Below, piece after piece: positions 38,900 through 49,606 of a DNA stretch of 64,000 nucleotides (position 1 is its first letter; every line of letters begins with the position of its first letter). The notes under the pieces were generated by a model. The model ran no database searches and had not been told where the DNA came from. It saw only the letters and a program-made list of their open reading frames with translations. The DNA lies in contig NZ_CP011924.1 in assembly GCF_000238315.3 (NCBI RefSeq), positions 3,680,001 through 3,744,000 of the forward strand. Direction: 5' to 3'. The position numbers were made by a program, and so were the translations under genes. Origin of the DNA: Pseudoalteromonas piscicida. GTDB taxonomy: Bacteria > Pseudomonadota > Gammaproteobacteria > Enterobacterales > Alteromonadaceae.

Positions 38900-39418
38900 A
38901 TGGCTGAGAAACGTAATATATTTCTAGTAGGCCCGATGGGGGCTGGTAAAAGCACGATTGGTCGTCACATTGCAGATCAATTACACCTTGAATTTTTCGA
39001 TTCGGATCAGGAAATTGAGCGCCGCACAGGTGCCGATATTTCTTGGGTGTTCGATATTGAAGGTGAAGAGGGGTTCCGCAAGCGTGAAGAAAGCGTCATC
39101 TCTGACCTAACAGAAATGCAAGGCATTGTGTTAGCGACAGGTGGTGGCTCTGTGATCAGCAAAGAAGTGCGCAACAAGTTGTCTGCGCGCGGTATTGTTG
39201 TTTACCTAGAAACGCCGATCGAAAAACAGGTAGCTCGTACTCAGCGTGGTAAGCGTCGTCCATTACTACAAACAAGTGAAGACTCACGTGACGTACTAGA
39301 GCGCTTAGCCGATGAGCGTGAACCACTATATAGAGAAGTGGCAGATCACGTTGTTCGTACGGATGAGCAAAGCGCTAAAGTAGTTGCAAACCAAATTATT
39401 GAAAAATTAGATTTCTAA
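38900..39418 (+). CDS. aroK: Shikimate kinase I
   Basis: AroK phosphorylates shikimate at the 3-OH in aromatic amino acid synthesis. The protein has 172 residues, with the P-loop GPMGAGKST (11-19), the shikimate-binding [29 protein letters not shown] and the lid region QRGKRRPLL. It is the first gene of the conserved aroK-aroB-damX-dam-rpe-gph-trpS block and lies 24 bases upstream of aroB. Confidence 0.97.
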   Translation: MAEKRNIFLVGPMGAGKSTIGRHIADQLHLEFFDSDQEIERRTGADISWVFDIEGEEGFRKREESVISDLTEMQGIVLATGGGSVISKEVRNKLSARGIVVYLETPIEKQVARTQRGKRRPLLQTSEDSRDVLERLADEREPLYREVADHVVRTDEQSAKVVANQIIEKLDF

Positions 39419-39442
39419 TAACAACACCGTAGGAGGGAAGCC

Positions 39443-40513
39443 ATGCTTGAATTAAAGGTTGATTTAAACGAGCGAAGCTATCCCATCTTCATCGGTGAAC
39501 ATCTCTTATCAGATGAAGGACGACTTAAACAGTATGTTGGGCAAAGTCGTCCTGTTATCATCACCAACACCACCATCGCACCTTTATATTTAGACAGTCT
39601 GTTAGCGATATTTGACGCTCAAAAACCGCTACATTTTGTTATCCCTGATGGTGAACAATACAAATCACTAGAGTGGTTTGAAAAGATCTCTGCCTTTTTG
39701 CTCGAGCATAATTGTGGTCGAGATACGTGTTTGATTGCCCTCGGTGGCGGTGTGGTTGGTGATTTGACTGGTTTTGTTGCGGCATGCTACCAGCGTGGTG
39801 TTCCGTTTATTCAGATCCCTACGACTTTGTTGTCACAAGTCGATTCGTCAGTTGGTGGTAAAACTGCGGTAAATCATCCGTTGGGTAAAAACATGATTGG
39901 TGCTTTCTATCAGCCAAAAGCGGTTTTTATCGACACCAAGACCTTAAGTACATTACCTGCAAGAGAGTTTGCTGCGGGTATGGCTGAAGTCATTAAATAT
40001 GCGTTGATCTATGATGCATCTTTTCTTGATACATTAACGGATCAGCACCCTCAGCTCAGCGCACTAGATGCTGAAAGCCTTCAACAAGTTATTTATAAGT
40101 GTTGTGCAATAAAAGCTGAGATCGTCGCCAAAGACGAAACTGAAGCTGGATTGCGTGCATTACTTAATTTGGGTCACACCTTTGGCCATGCGATTGAAGC
40201 GCAAATGGGCTATGGTAATTGGTTGCACGGTGAGGCTGTTGCTGCTGGAATGATGATAGCTGCAAACTTGGCTTGCCAGCGTGGCGCGCTTAGTACTGCT
40301 GATGTTGAAAAGATCCGTCGCGTTATTGCGCTTTATCAATTACCGACAGAAGCGCCAAGCGAGATGACCGCAGCGCAGTTTTTACAACATATGCGCAAAG
40401 ACAAAAAGAACAAACAAGGCAAAATTCGCTTTATTCTGCCAACGCAACTAGGTCAATGTGCGCTAGTGGATGATGTTAGCGATGAAACCGTGGTAACTCT
40501 AATAGGTCGTTAA
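39443..40513 (+). CDS. aroB: 3-dehydroquinate synthase
   Basis: AroB cyclises DAHP to 3-dehydroquinate using NAD+ and a divalent metal, the second shikimate-pathway step. The 356-residue protein shows IPDGEQYKSLEW, the NAD-binding ALGGGVVGDLTGFVAAC near 95, TTLLSQVDSSVGGKTAVN, and the metal histidines in NLGHTFGHAIEAQ and WLHGEAVAAGM. AGGAGG lies 5' of the ATG. The next gene starts at the base right after its stop codon. Confidence 0.97.
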   Translation: MLELKVDLNERSYPIFIGEHLLSDEGRLKQYVGQSRPVIITNTTIAPLYLDSLLAIFDAQKPLHFVIPDGEQYKSLEWFEKISAFLLEHNCGRDTCLIALGGGVVGDLTGFVAACYQRGVPFIQIPTTLLSQVDSSVGGKTAVNHPLGKNMIGAFYQPKAVFIDTKTLSTLPAREFAAGMAEVIKYALIYDASFLDTLTDQHPQLSALDAESLQQVIYKCCAIKAEIVAKDETEAGLRALLNLGHTFGHAIEAQMGYGNWLHGEAVAAGMMIAANLACQRGALSTADVEKIRRVIALYQLPTEAPSEMTAAQFLQHMRKDKKNKQGKIRFILPTQLGQCALVDDVSDETVVTLIGR

Positions 40514-41875
40514 ATGCAGTCGCAAATTTTACCAAGCAGAGCTGCATTGGTAGATAGAATTGCTATGCAATTCGACTATGGCCAAAACCTGATAACCTTA
40601 GTCGGCTCTTCGGGTCTTGGTAAAAGCTACCTTGCAGAATCGTTTCTTACCGATAAGTATCCAGACTTTAACAAAGCGTTTGTAAAGCTAACTGCAAATA
40701 CTCAAGAGTTTGATGTAGTGCGGCAACTGCTTGAGCATAGCTTTCGCAGTCCTCTCATTGATCAGAAGTTATCTCTAAGTGAAAACTTCATGTTGCTCCA
40801 CGATGAACAAGCTTGTGGACCATGCTTATGGGTGTTAGACAACGTTAGGCATTTAACCCAAGAGCTTGCGGAACAACTACAAAAGCTCGCAAAATCTTCT
40901 CGCGAAACAATTTACATACTCGCTACGGCGCAGCAGCCTCAGTTGATCCCTGAAAGTTTGGATATTCATATCGAGCCTTTATCCATGCTTGAAAGCAAGC
41001 GTTTGATGAGCATGTTTTACAAAGACTTACCGCCTGATGAAGATCCTATTTTTAATACGTTTGTTGCTGAAGCTAGAGGTAATCCAAGTGTTTTACTTTC
41101 TTGGCAGCCGCAGCAACAGAGTCTGAATTTACGTGAACAAAGTTCAAAAGTGAGTAGCAAATCACAATGGCAATGGTATGTCATTGCGCTTTGTTTGATA
41201 CTGACCGCGTTAATGGTTGCTTTAGTGTATAAACAAGAATTAAAACGATACTGGACGCCAACTCAAGATAATGAAGAAGCCGTCGCTACTGCTATTGATG
41301 CGCAAGCTGTGTTTGAAGCGCCAATTACTACAGTTGAAAAAGTTGAAGTTGAAAACAACGTACAACCAGAGTTGCCAGCCGAAGCGCCAACGCAAATTGA
41401 AACAGCGCCTGTTGGTAGTATTTTATCTGCATTAACTGAAGCAAAAAAAACTACTACAAACAACAATAACGCACTGTCAGAGCAAGCGACTGAAGCTGAA
41501 GAAGCCAATGTTGGTAGTACTCCGGCCACTTTATCGCCAGTAAAAGAGCCTCAGTACGCAGAGCCTGAACCATTGACGGGAAACCCTTGGTATCTCAGTC
41601 GTTCAGATGATGAATGGGTTATCCAGTTACTTGCGGTGACAGAAAGTGAGATTGCGGCTGGGTTTATGGCGGAGCATAACGAGGTAGTGACACAGCAGTT
41701 TACTGTCTTAAGAAACGGCCGAACTTGGTTTGTAGTTACTACTGATGCTTATGAGAGTTTGGCCTCAGCGAAGCAAGCAAAGGCGGTATTGCCTGAGGCG
41801 CTACGAAAAGGTCAGCCATTTTTTAAGAGAATGAGTAAAATTAAACAAGAAATTACTCAGTCTCTCGGTAATTAG
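40514..41875 (+). CDS. damX: DamX-like AAA ATPase with C-terminal SPOR domain
   Basis: This 453-residue bitopic protein occupies the damX position. The N-terminal cytoplasmic half is an AAA/ExeA-like ATPase module with Walker A GSSGLGKSYL (about 32-41) and a Walker B-like CLWVLDNVRHL. One membrane helix follows (about 220-240), then a low-complexity Ala/Glu/Thr linker and a SPOR domain (about 365-445, NPWYLSRSDDEWVIQLLAVTE) that binds septal peptidoglycan. DamX affects division in E. coli. The start directly abuts the aroB stop, implying coupled translation. Confidence 0.88.
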   Translation: MQSQILPSRAALVDRIAMQFDYGQNLITLVGSSGLGKSYLAESFLTDKYPDFNKAFVKLTANTQEFDVVRQLLEHSFRSPLIDQKLSLSENFMLLHDEQACGPCLWVLDNVRHLTQELAEQLQKLAKSSRETIYILATAQQPQLIPESLDIHIEPLSMLESKRLMSMFYKDLPPDEDPIFNTFVAEARGNPSVLLSWQPQQQSLNLREQSSKVSSKSQWQWYVIALCLILTALMVALVYKQELKRYWTPTQDNEEAVATAIDAQAVFEAPITTVEKVEVENNVQPELPAEAPTQIETAPVGSILSALTEAKKTTTNNNNALSEQATEAEEANVGSTPATLSPVKEPQYAEPEPLTGNPWYLSRSDDEWVIQLLAVTESEIAAGFMAEHNEVVTQQFTVLRNGRTWFVVTTDAYESLASAKQAKAVLPEALRKGQPFFKRMSKIKQEITQSLGN

Positions 41876-41922
41876 CCACATTTAGTGTAAAATCGCGCAA
41901 CCACTCACGACATAGAACGAGC

Positions 41923-42756
41923 ATGCAACAAAAGACTAGAGCCTTCTTAAAATGGGCAGGCGGAAAATACAGCTTAGTAGAAGATATTTCTAAGCGCCTA
42001 CAAGCAGCAAGTAATGAAGCCGACACGCTAGTAGAACCTTTTGTTGGAGCGGGATCTGTGTTCCTTAACACTCAGTTTAAGCATTATGTCTTAAATGACA
42101 TTAACGCTGATCTTATCAACCTGTATAAAGAGTTGAAGCGTATTCCTGATGAATTTATCAGTGATGCTAAAAGGCTATTCGTCGAGTTAAATAACCACCC
42201 AGATGCTTATTACGCGTATCGACAACAGTTTAACGAAAGCATTGATGTGTATGAGCGTGCGATTCTATTTCTATATATGAATCGCCATGGCTACAATGGT
42301 TTATGTCGTTATAACCTCAAAGGGATCTTTAACGTCCCTTTTGGTAAATACAAAAAGCCTTACTTTCCAGAGCGCGAGTTATATGTGTTTGCTGAAAAGG
42401 CTCAACAGGCTACTTTTACCTGTCAAAGTTACAGCCAAGTATTTGAAACCATGCCAAAGAATGCGGTGGTGTATTGCGATCCTCCGTATGTACCTTTGAG
42501 CAAAACTGCGTCATTTACTAGCTATGCAAAAGGTGGGTTTAACTTAGACGATCAAGCACAGCTGGCGAATCTTGCGGAAACCGCGGCTTTTGAAAAGCAA
42601 ACGCCAGTGTTAATCTCCAATCACGATACAGTGTGGACTCGAAAGATTTATAATCAAGCGAAGCTAGATGTGATCAAGGTGAAACGTACAATTAGCCCTA
42701 AAGGTAATGGGCGGAATAAAGTTGACGAACTAATGGCGTTATATCACCGTCCGTAA
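41923..42756 (+). CDS. dam: DNA adenine methyltransferase (GATC-specific)
   Basis: Dam methylates adenine in GATC, guiding mismatch repair and replication timing. The 277-residue enzyme is very close to E. coli Dam: FLKWAGGKYSLVEDI (AdoMet-binding motif X), LVEPFVGAGSVFLN (motif I, FxGxG), NRHGYNGLCRYN (DNA contact) and VVYCDPPYVPLS (catalytic DPPY, near 185). It is a solitary methylase with no restriction partner nearby. In other gammaproteobacteria rpe follows directly; here two reverse-strand genes intervene. Confidence 0.98.
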   Translation: MQQKTRAFLKWAGGKYSLVEDISKRLQAASNEADTLVEPFVGAGSVFLNTQFKHYVLNDINADLINLYKELKRIPDEFISDAKRLFVELNNHPDAYYAYRQQFNESIDVYERAILFLYMNRHGYNGLCRYNLKGIFNVPFGKYKKPYFPERELYVFAEKAQQATFTCQSYSQVFETMPKNAVVYCDPPYVPLSKTASFTSYAKGGFNLDDQAQLANLAETAAFEKQTPVLISNHDTVWTRKIYNQAKLDVIKVKRTISPKGNGRNKVDELMALYHRP

Positions 42757-42774
42757 TTTGCGCGGCATAAAGGA

Positions 42775-42969
42775 CTAAGCCAAAACCACACCATTTACAA
42801 ACCAAATTAAGCCAATGACAAAGGCGGCGACAAAAACGATGCCCGCAAAAGCAAACGGCCAAAAATGCTTTTTGTTAAAGTCATATGCTTGTTTTTGACC
42901 ACTCTGCACACCAAACATTGCTGCACAGACACTTTGAACTAACGCGAATTTACTATTGGAAGAAGCCAT
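42775..42969 (-). CDS. DUF2970 small membrane protein
   Basis: This 64-residue protein shows the DUF2970 pattern: VQSVCAAMFGVQSGQKQAYDF followed by a membrane helix (about 38-62). The family is widespread in proteobacteria and has no known function. AGAGG lies eight bases before the ATG. It is convergent with dam (18 bases between stops) and lies just downstream of another small reverse-strand gene, so the pair may be co-transcribed against the direction of the surrounding superoperon. Confidence 0.8.
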   Translation of the reverse strand: MASSNSKFALVQSVCAAMFGVQSGQKQAYDFNKKHFWPFAFAGIVFVAAFVIGLIWFVNGVVLA

Positions 42970-43007
42970 AGTGTTTACCTCTTACCAGTTGATTGGCTCA
43001 ACTGGTA

Positions 43008-43310
43008 TTAGTAAGGAGATGAAACTTTACTACTGCTTTGATTGTCTTTAGAGCCAAGTAATAGCTCAAGCAAATCCAAATAATGGAATTGGCCACTCGA
43101 ACTACCGCCAGTCAACCACGCAGCCCAACTGGTGTGCGCTTCTTGCTGACATTCCACTGCATTTATTCGACTGCTCAAATTGCCAGTGCTACAAGTACAT
43201 GCGGAGTAATTTGCGGCAAGACTTTCATCATTGTCGAAAGAAAATACCCCTGCCGACACGGCTAATACCGTCCCAAGCAGAGCAATCCGTGCTTTATATC
43301 TAGAAACCAT
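43008..43310 (-). CDS. Small exported hypothetical protein
   Basis: This 100-residue product is of no recognised family. It has a signal peptide (KARIALLGTVLAVSAGVFSF) and a short mature chain with three cysteines, ACTCSTG near 38-40 and ECQQE near 54, and a Ser/Gly-rich middle (TGGSSSG). A disulphide or a metal site is possible. GGGGAT and AGGG precede the ATG. It is 38 bases upstream of the DUF2970 gene on the same strand. The gap to rpe (about 137 bases) must hold an rpe promoter, since these genes break the superoperon. The composition resembles the neighbours. Confidence 0.6.
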   Translation of the reverse strand: MVSRYKARIALLGTVLAVSAGVFSFDNDESLAANYSACTCSTGNLSSRINAVECQQEAHTSWAAWLTGGSSSGQFHYLDLLELLLGSKDNQSSSKVSSPY

Positions 43311-43447
43311 AACCCTATCCCCAGAAGTTAGATATCACATAATGATACACAATGTTCGTTTATTGCACAATCATAAAGCGCCTTAAATCGCAGACATTTT
43401 GGGCAATTTACGGTACAGTATCGCGGTCTTACATTTAGGGGAAAAGT

Positions 43448-44119
43448 ATGTCTGATTTTTTAATTGCACCATCCATTCTATCCGCAGATTTTGCGAGGTT
43501 AGGCGAAGATGTTGAAAAGGTACTGACAGCAGGTGCCGACGTGGTTCATTTCGATGTAATGGATAATCACTATGTGCCAAATTTAACTTTTGGTCCAATG
43601 ATTTGTGACGCATTAAGAAATTACGGAATTACCGCTCCTATCGACGTACACTTGATGATAAAGCCTGTAGATAGTCTAATTCCCGAGTTTGCTAAAGCCG
43701 GGGCGAGCATTATTACATTTCACCCAGAGGCCAGTGAGCATATAGACAGAAGTCTTGCGCTGATTAAAGAGTCAGGTTGTAAAGCTGGCTTGGTATTTAA
43801 TCCGGGCACGCCGCTGCATTATCTCGATCATGTGATGGATAAAATTGATCAAATCCTCTTGATGTCAGTAAATCCGGGCTTTGGTGGCCAAAGTTTTATC
43901 CCACATACACTTGAGAAATTAAAAGAAGCGAGAGCACGCATTGATGCTTCCGGTCGCGATATTCGTCTTGAAGTGGATGGGGGGATTAAAGTAGACAACA
44001 TTGCTGAAGTCGCAGCTGCCGGTGCAGACATGTTTGTTGCGGGTTCCGCTATCTTTAATCAACCCGATTACAAAGCGGTAATAGACGCCATGCGTCAAGA
44101 ATTAGCAAAGGTAAAATAA
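43448..44119 (+). CDS. rpe: Ribulose-phosphate 3-epimerase
   Basis: Rpe interconverts ribulose-5-phosphate and xylulose-5-phosphate in the pentose phosphate pathway. The 223-residue TIM-barrel protein shows [15 protein letters not shown], the metal/active-site [17 protein letters not shown] near 35-51, [19 protein letters not shown] and LEVDGGI. A GGGGAAA ribosome site precedes the ATG. Its stop overlaps the gph start by one base. Confidence 0.97.
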   Translation: MSDFLIAPSILSADFARLGEDVEKVLTAGADVVHFDVMDNHYVPNLTFGPMICDALRNYGITAPIDVHLMIKPVDSLIPEFAKAGASIITFHPEASEHIDRSLALIKESGCKAGLVFNPGTPLHYLDHVMDKIDQILLMSVNPGFGGQSFIPHTLEKLKEARARIDASGRDIRLEVDGGIKVDNIAEVAAAGADMFVAGSAIFNQPDYKAVIDAMRQELAKVK

Positions 44120-44784
44120 TGCGTTTTGAGGGTATTTTATTTGACCTCGATGGCACGTTAGTTGATAGCGTCGAGGATATGTATATGGCGCTCAATTTAA
44201 CGCTGTCTGAGCTTGCTCACCCGATTGTTAGTCATGCTCTGGTGCGTGAATGGGTAGGTAACGGCATCGATGTGTTAGTAAAAAGAGGTCTAAGCGGTAG
44301 CCATGAAGTTAGCGAAGACTTATCCGAAAGTTTAGCGCACACCGCCATTGAGCGTTTTAAAGTGCATTATGATGAATTAGTTGGTCAGTATGCTGGTTTA
44401 TATCCGCATGTTGAGACGGGGCTATCTGCATTTGCCACAGTGCCAAAAGCCATCGTGACCAATAAAAATCGTACATTTACGCTAAAGTTGCTAGATAAAT
44501 TAAATCTCACATCGCATTTTGATTGTATCGTCTGTGGTGATGACACTGACAAAAAGCCATCACCAGCTCCGCTATTGCTGGCTGCCGAGCGTCTTGGAAT
44601 ACCAGCGGATAAGTTAATCATGGTTGGGGATTCTAAAAGCGATATTTTGGCCGCTCAGGGCGCTAAGATACCTGTGATTGCGCTAAATTATGGGTATAAT
44701 CAGGGATTCGATTTGAAAGAGTTCAATCCACAGTACCTTTGTGATGGATTCTTAGATATTATTCCCATTATCAATCAACGTTAA
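44119..44784 (+). CDS. gph: Phosphoglycolate phosphatase
   Basis: Gph hydrolyses 2-phosphoglycolate, a product of oxidative DNA damage repair. The 221-residue HAD-superfamily enzyme has motif I LFDLDGTLVDS (8-18), motif II IVTNKN, the conserved lysine in DKKPSPAPL and motif IV MVGDSKSDILAA. It is coupled to rpe by the one-base overlap TAATG, and trpS follows 25 bases later. HAD phosphatases are hard to separate by sequence; the rpe-gph-trpS order supports the name. Confidence 0.93.
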   Translation: MRFEGILFDLDGTLVDSVEDMYMALNLTLSELAHPIVSHALVREWVGNGIDVLVKRGLSGSHEVSEDLSESLAHTAIERFKVHYDELVGQYAGLYPHVETGLSAFATVPKAIVTNKNRTFTLKLLDKLNLTSHFDCIVCGDDTDKKPSPAPLLLAAERLGIPADKLIMVGDSKSDILAAQGAKIPVIALNYGYNQGFDLKEFNPQYLCDGFLDIIPIINQR

Positions 44785-44809
44785 TTCAATGAAGAAATAA
44801 AGGAACGAC

Positions 44810-45814
44810 ATGAGTAAACCTGTAGTATTAAGTGGTATTCAGCCAACCGGTGGTATGACAATAGGCAATTACGTAGGTGCCATTAACCAGTGGCTTAAAC
44901 TACAAAACGATCATGATTGTTACTTTATGTTGGTTGACTTGCATGCCATTACGGTTCGCCAAGAGCCACAGCAACTACGCGATCGCGTATTAGATGGTGT
45001 AGCACTATATACCGCTTGCGGCATCGACCCAGATAAATCGTCACTATTTGTTCAATCACAGGTTCCTGAACATGCACAGCTAGGTTGGGTGCTGAACTGT
45101 TATGCACAAATGGGTGAACTAAACCGCATGACGCAGTTTAAAGATAAGTCAGCAAAGCACGCCAATAACGTAAACGTTGGCTTATTCGCCTATCCAGTAT
45201 TGCAAGCTGCTGATATTTTACTGTATCAAGCGGATCAGGTACCGGTTGGTGAAGACCAAAAGCAGCACCTTGAGTTGACCCGCGATATCGCAACGCGCTT
45301 TAACAACTTGTATGGTGATGTCTTTAAGATCCCAGAACCTTATATTCCAGAGTTTGGCGCTCGTGTTATGAGCTTGCAAGATCCGAGCAAGAAGATGTCA
45401 AAATCAGACGAAAACCCAAATGGTTTTGTGATGTTGTTGGATGAGCCTAAGAAGATAGAGAAAAAGCTGAAAAAAGCGGTAACGGATTCAGATGAGCAAG
45501 CACGCATTTACTTTGATCGTGTTGAAAAACCTGGTGTATCCAACTTACTGACTCTACTTAGTGTTGCAACTAAACGCTCAATTGAAGAGTTAGTGCCAGA
45601 GTACGAAGACAAAATGTACGGTCATTTGAAGAAAGACACTGCCGATGCGGTAGTGAATATGCTTGAGCCTATTCAAGCGCGCTTTAAAGAAATCCGTGAA
45701 GATCAAACTCTGCTGGACGAGATCATGAAAAAAGGTGCGGAAAAAGCAAGTATTCGTGCCGAAAAAACACTGAAAGCTGTGTATGACGCCGTCGGTTTTA
45801 TTCCTCGCGGTTAG
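44810..45814 (+). CDS. trpS: Tryptophanyl-tRNA synthetase
   Basis: TrpRS charges tRNA-Trp. The 334-residue class I synthetase has the HIGH-equivalent [12 protein letters not shown] near 13-24, the [21 protein letters not shown] adenylate region and the signature KKMSKSDEN near 195. It has the usual bacterial length. AAGGA precedes the ATG. It is the last gene of the aroK-trpS block and is followed by a strong terminator. Confidence 0.97.
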   Translation: MSKPVVLSGIQPTGGMTIGNYVGAINQWLKLQNDHDCYFMLVDLHAITVRQEPQQLRDRVLDGVALYTACGIDPDKSSLFVQSQVPEHAQLGWVLNCYAQMGELNRMTQFKDKSAKHANNVNVGLFAYPVLQAADILLYQADQVPVGEDQKQHLELTRDIATRFNNLYGDVFKIPEPYIPEFGARVMSLQDPSKKMSKSDENPNGFVMLLDEPKKIEKKLKKAVTDSDEQARIYFDRVEKPGVSNLLTLLSVATKRSIEELVPEYEDKMYGHLKKDTADAVVNMLEPIQARFKEIREDQTLLDEIMKKGAEKASIRAEKTLKAVYDAVGFIPRG

Positions 45815-45826
45815 TAAAACACAAAG

Positions 45827-45852
45827 AAAGACACCATTTATGGTGTCTTTTT
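45827..45852 (+). terminator. Rho-independent terminator of the aroK-trpS block
   Basis: The arms AAAGACACCA and TGGTGTCTTT form a 10-bp stem with a four-base loop, followed by T's, 12 bases after trpS. Confidence 0.87.
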
Positions 45853-45999
45853 GTTTTACAAGGGTCTATCGCCCCTTGGCTTAAAGCAGATACGAGATAT
45901 AAGAAAACCCTCCTGTTGAGTTCGTGATAAAATAGACTTATAACGAAGATCTTTACCCTAGTGGCGAATAGGCCGCTTGGTTCTTTTAGTGGTACCTAC

Positions 46000-46581
46000 A
46001 TGCTGTTGATGATTGATAACTATGATTCCTTTACCTACAACCTAGTGCAGTATTTTCAGCGCTTAGATGTGGATGTGCTGGTAAAGCGAAATGATGAAAT
46101 CAGCGCCTCGCAAATCAAGCAGCTTAATCCCAAATATGTTGTGCTATCTCCTGGTCCTTGCAGTCCTGATGAAGCGGGGATCTCGCTTGAAGTCGTAAAA
46201 CGTCTACAGGGACAAATCCCTATTCTCGGCATTTGCCTTGGTCATCAAACTATTGCACAAGCTTTAGGTGGCAAAGTCATTCGCGCAAAACAAGTGATGC
46301 ATGGTAAAACGTCTCAAGTCCACCATAACAATATGGGTGTATTTCAAGGCCTGCCATCACCGTACGAAGTATGCCGCTACCACTCTTTGGTTGTTGAGCA
46401 AAGTAGCTTACCAAATGCTCTAGCCGTAACGGCTTGGACACAGACACAAGAGGGTGAACGTGATGAAATTATGGGACTCTTAGCATCCGATAGAGCGCTA
46501 GAAGGTGTGCAATTTCACCCAGAAGCTATCCTCACGGAACACGGCTTAGCATTACTTGATAACTTTATAAAACGCTTCTAA
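46000..46581 (+). CDS. pabA: Aminodeoxychorismate/anthranilate synthase glutamine amidotransferase subunit
   Basis: PabA releases ammonia from glutamine for PabB (folate) and, in many species, also for TrpE. The 193-residue class I glutaminase begins MLLMIDNYDSFTYNLVQYF, matching the family, so the ATG at 46000 is preferred to an in-frame GTG at 45961. The catalytic cysteine is in PILGICLGHQTI near 80 and the His/Glu pair is in VQFHPEAIL near 170. It lies upstream of an HDOD gene and astC; in E. coli pabA is also near argD, which favours pabA over trpG, but dual function cannot be excluded. Confidence 0.9.
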   Translation: MLLMIDNYDSFTYNLVQYFQRLDVDVLVKRNDEISASQIKQLNPKYVVLSPGPCSPDEAGISLEVVKRLQGQIPILGICLGHQTIAQALGGKVIRAKQVMHGKTSQVHHNNMGVFQGLPSPYEVCRYHSLVVEQSSLPNALAVTAWTQTQEGERDEIMGLLASDRALEGVQFHPEAILTEHGLALLDNFIKRF

Positions 46582-46794
46582 AGTTTAAACAAAACCAACA
46601 GAGTTTCGCCTAGGTGTTATATATCCATATTCGCTGCGCTTTTGTTGGTTAGACTGGCTTTTGATATATAACTTTTTGATTCTATTGTGCGCAATATCAA
46701 ATCATAATATTGCTTTCACTGGTATAATACTAATCAGTAAGACGATTCTGTTGAGTGCTTAACTCAGTGTTTTTCTTTTAGATAAGTAGCATGC

Positions 46795-47970
46795 ATGACG
46801 CAAGAAAATAAGCAAATTAGAATGGCACAAGCGCTATCCGAGCGTGCCCATGACCTCCTTATCAGCCTCAACTTTGCGCAGAAGCAAATAGGCTATATCC
46901 ATACATTTGATATTAGCTACGGTGAGAATATCGCACAGCGCACTATGCTAGAGGTGGAAATTGCTGCGGCTGCAAAACGCCAAGAAAGCAGCACAAGTCA
47001 TCACAAATACATTGCCAAAGCGAGTAAGCATCTACATTCCGTTATCGAAGAAGCTATCACAAAGCAACTGCATGACCTTGATAATATCTATCATGAAGTC
47101 ATTGGCATTCAAGACTCCGTTCCTGCGATTTTAGATATTCTTGCTGTGCGCTCAGCTTCAGTTGGACGTTTAGAGCCTTTGGTCAATGACTTAAGTTGGC
47201 TGGGTCGCGAGCTGGTTTCGCTTGTCAACTTGCCACAGTATCGCAAAAAAAACAGTAAAGGCACGTCCATTAAGGTCGACACGCCAGCATTAGCATTAAG
47301 GTATTTAGGCCTTGAGAACTTGCAAATGGTGATCCCGACAATGGCGGTGAGACATTGGATGCCGCATGCAACAGAGCCGTTTACTCTGATGAAACGTAAA
47401 TTACGCGAATTGAGTATGAGTACGGCCATTGCGGCAAAAGAGCTGGCACCATTTTTTGGGGTAAAAGAACAGCATGCGTTTACTTTAGGCATGTTGTTAG
47501 AGCTTGGAAAAGTGGCCTTGATCCGTCTTTATTTACGCACCTTCGAAAAGGTGTGGCAAGCCAAGGTGCAAATAGCACGAGACAAAAAGCAAAAAGATCT
47601 ACACACCGCATTAATGGAGTTGTCTCCTGATCCGTTATTTTTACGTAATTTGTTGATTGAACATTCGGCAGAGATTTCACGTAAGTTAATTGAAAAAATG
47701 GAGTTACGTTATTTACCCTTTAATGCTGTCATGGAAGAGTATGCGCAAACTTATCTACCAAACTCGCATAAAAACATTGCCGACCCATTACCACTGACGC
47801 AAGTGATGCAAAAAGCCTATGGCTACGCACAACTGCTTGTTTTAAAAGATAGTCAGTTGATTGAAGACGATGAAGCTGAGATTTTGCTCAATCATTTAGA
47901 ACTTACCGAGGAAATGCGTCAGCAATTGGCAAAATGTGCGTTCCATAACCTGCAGTTGACGATTTTGTAA
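46795..47970 (+). CDS. HDOD-domain protein
   Basis: This 391-residue soluble protein has an N-terminal helical region of about 100 residues, followed by an HDOD domain (about 110-300), a degenerate HD-type fold used in signalling. Segments such as DSVPAILDILAVRSASVGRLEPLVNDLSWLG and ALALRYLGLENLQMVIPTMAV follow the HDOD pattern. The catalytic HD pair of true phosphohydrolases is not preserved. The family often links to cyclic-di-GMP signalling or stress; the role here is unknown. It has its own 213-base upstream gap, A+T-rich with no other gene. An A/T-only inverted repeat after the stop is too weak to call a terminator. Confidence 0.82.
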   Translation: MTQENKQIRMAQALSERAHDLLISLNFAQKQIGYIHTFDISYGENIAQRTMLEVEIAAAAKRQESSTSHHKYIAKASKHLHSVIEEAITKQLHDLDNIYHEVIGIQDSVPAILDILAVRSASVGRLEPLVNDLSWLGRELVSLVNLPQYRKKNSKGTSIKVDTPALALRYLGLENLQMVIPTMAVRHWMPHATEPFTLMKRKLRELSMSTAIAAKELAPFFGVKEQHAFTLGMLLELGKVALIRLYLRTFEKVWQAKVQIARDKKQKDLHTALMELSPDPLFLRNLLIEHSAEISRKLIEKMELRYLPFNAVMEEYAQTYLPNSHKNIADPLPLTQVMQKAYGYAQLLVLKDSQLIEDDEAEILLNHLELTEEMRQQLAKCAFHNLQLTIL

Positions 47971-49539
<1,569 letters not shown>

Positions 49540-49548
49540 TACTGGTTG

Positions 49549-49578
49549 CAAGGTCACCTTTTGGTGGCCTTGTTGTTA
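49549..49578 (+). terminator. Intercistronic hairpin between astC and astA
   Basis: The arms CAAGGTCACC and GGTGGCCTTG form a 10-bp stem (one G-U pair) around TTTT, but only a broken T-tract, TTGTT, follows. It is likely a partial terminator or an mRNA stability element lowering astA-astD relative to astC. Confidence 0.5.
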
Positions 49579-49606
49579 TCCACATTTTTGAGGAGTAAGC
49601 GGGCTC

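Noticed and set aside
45961..45999. Upstream in-frame GTG start for pabA
   Set aside because: The extra 13 residues are absent from the family, whose N-terminus begins at the ATG at 46000.
46582..46650. AACCAACA/TGTTGGTT inverted repeat after pabA
   Set aside because: The arms are eight bases with a loop of about 40 and no T-run in place, so it is not supported as a terminator.
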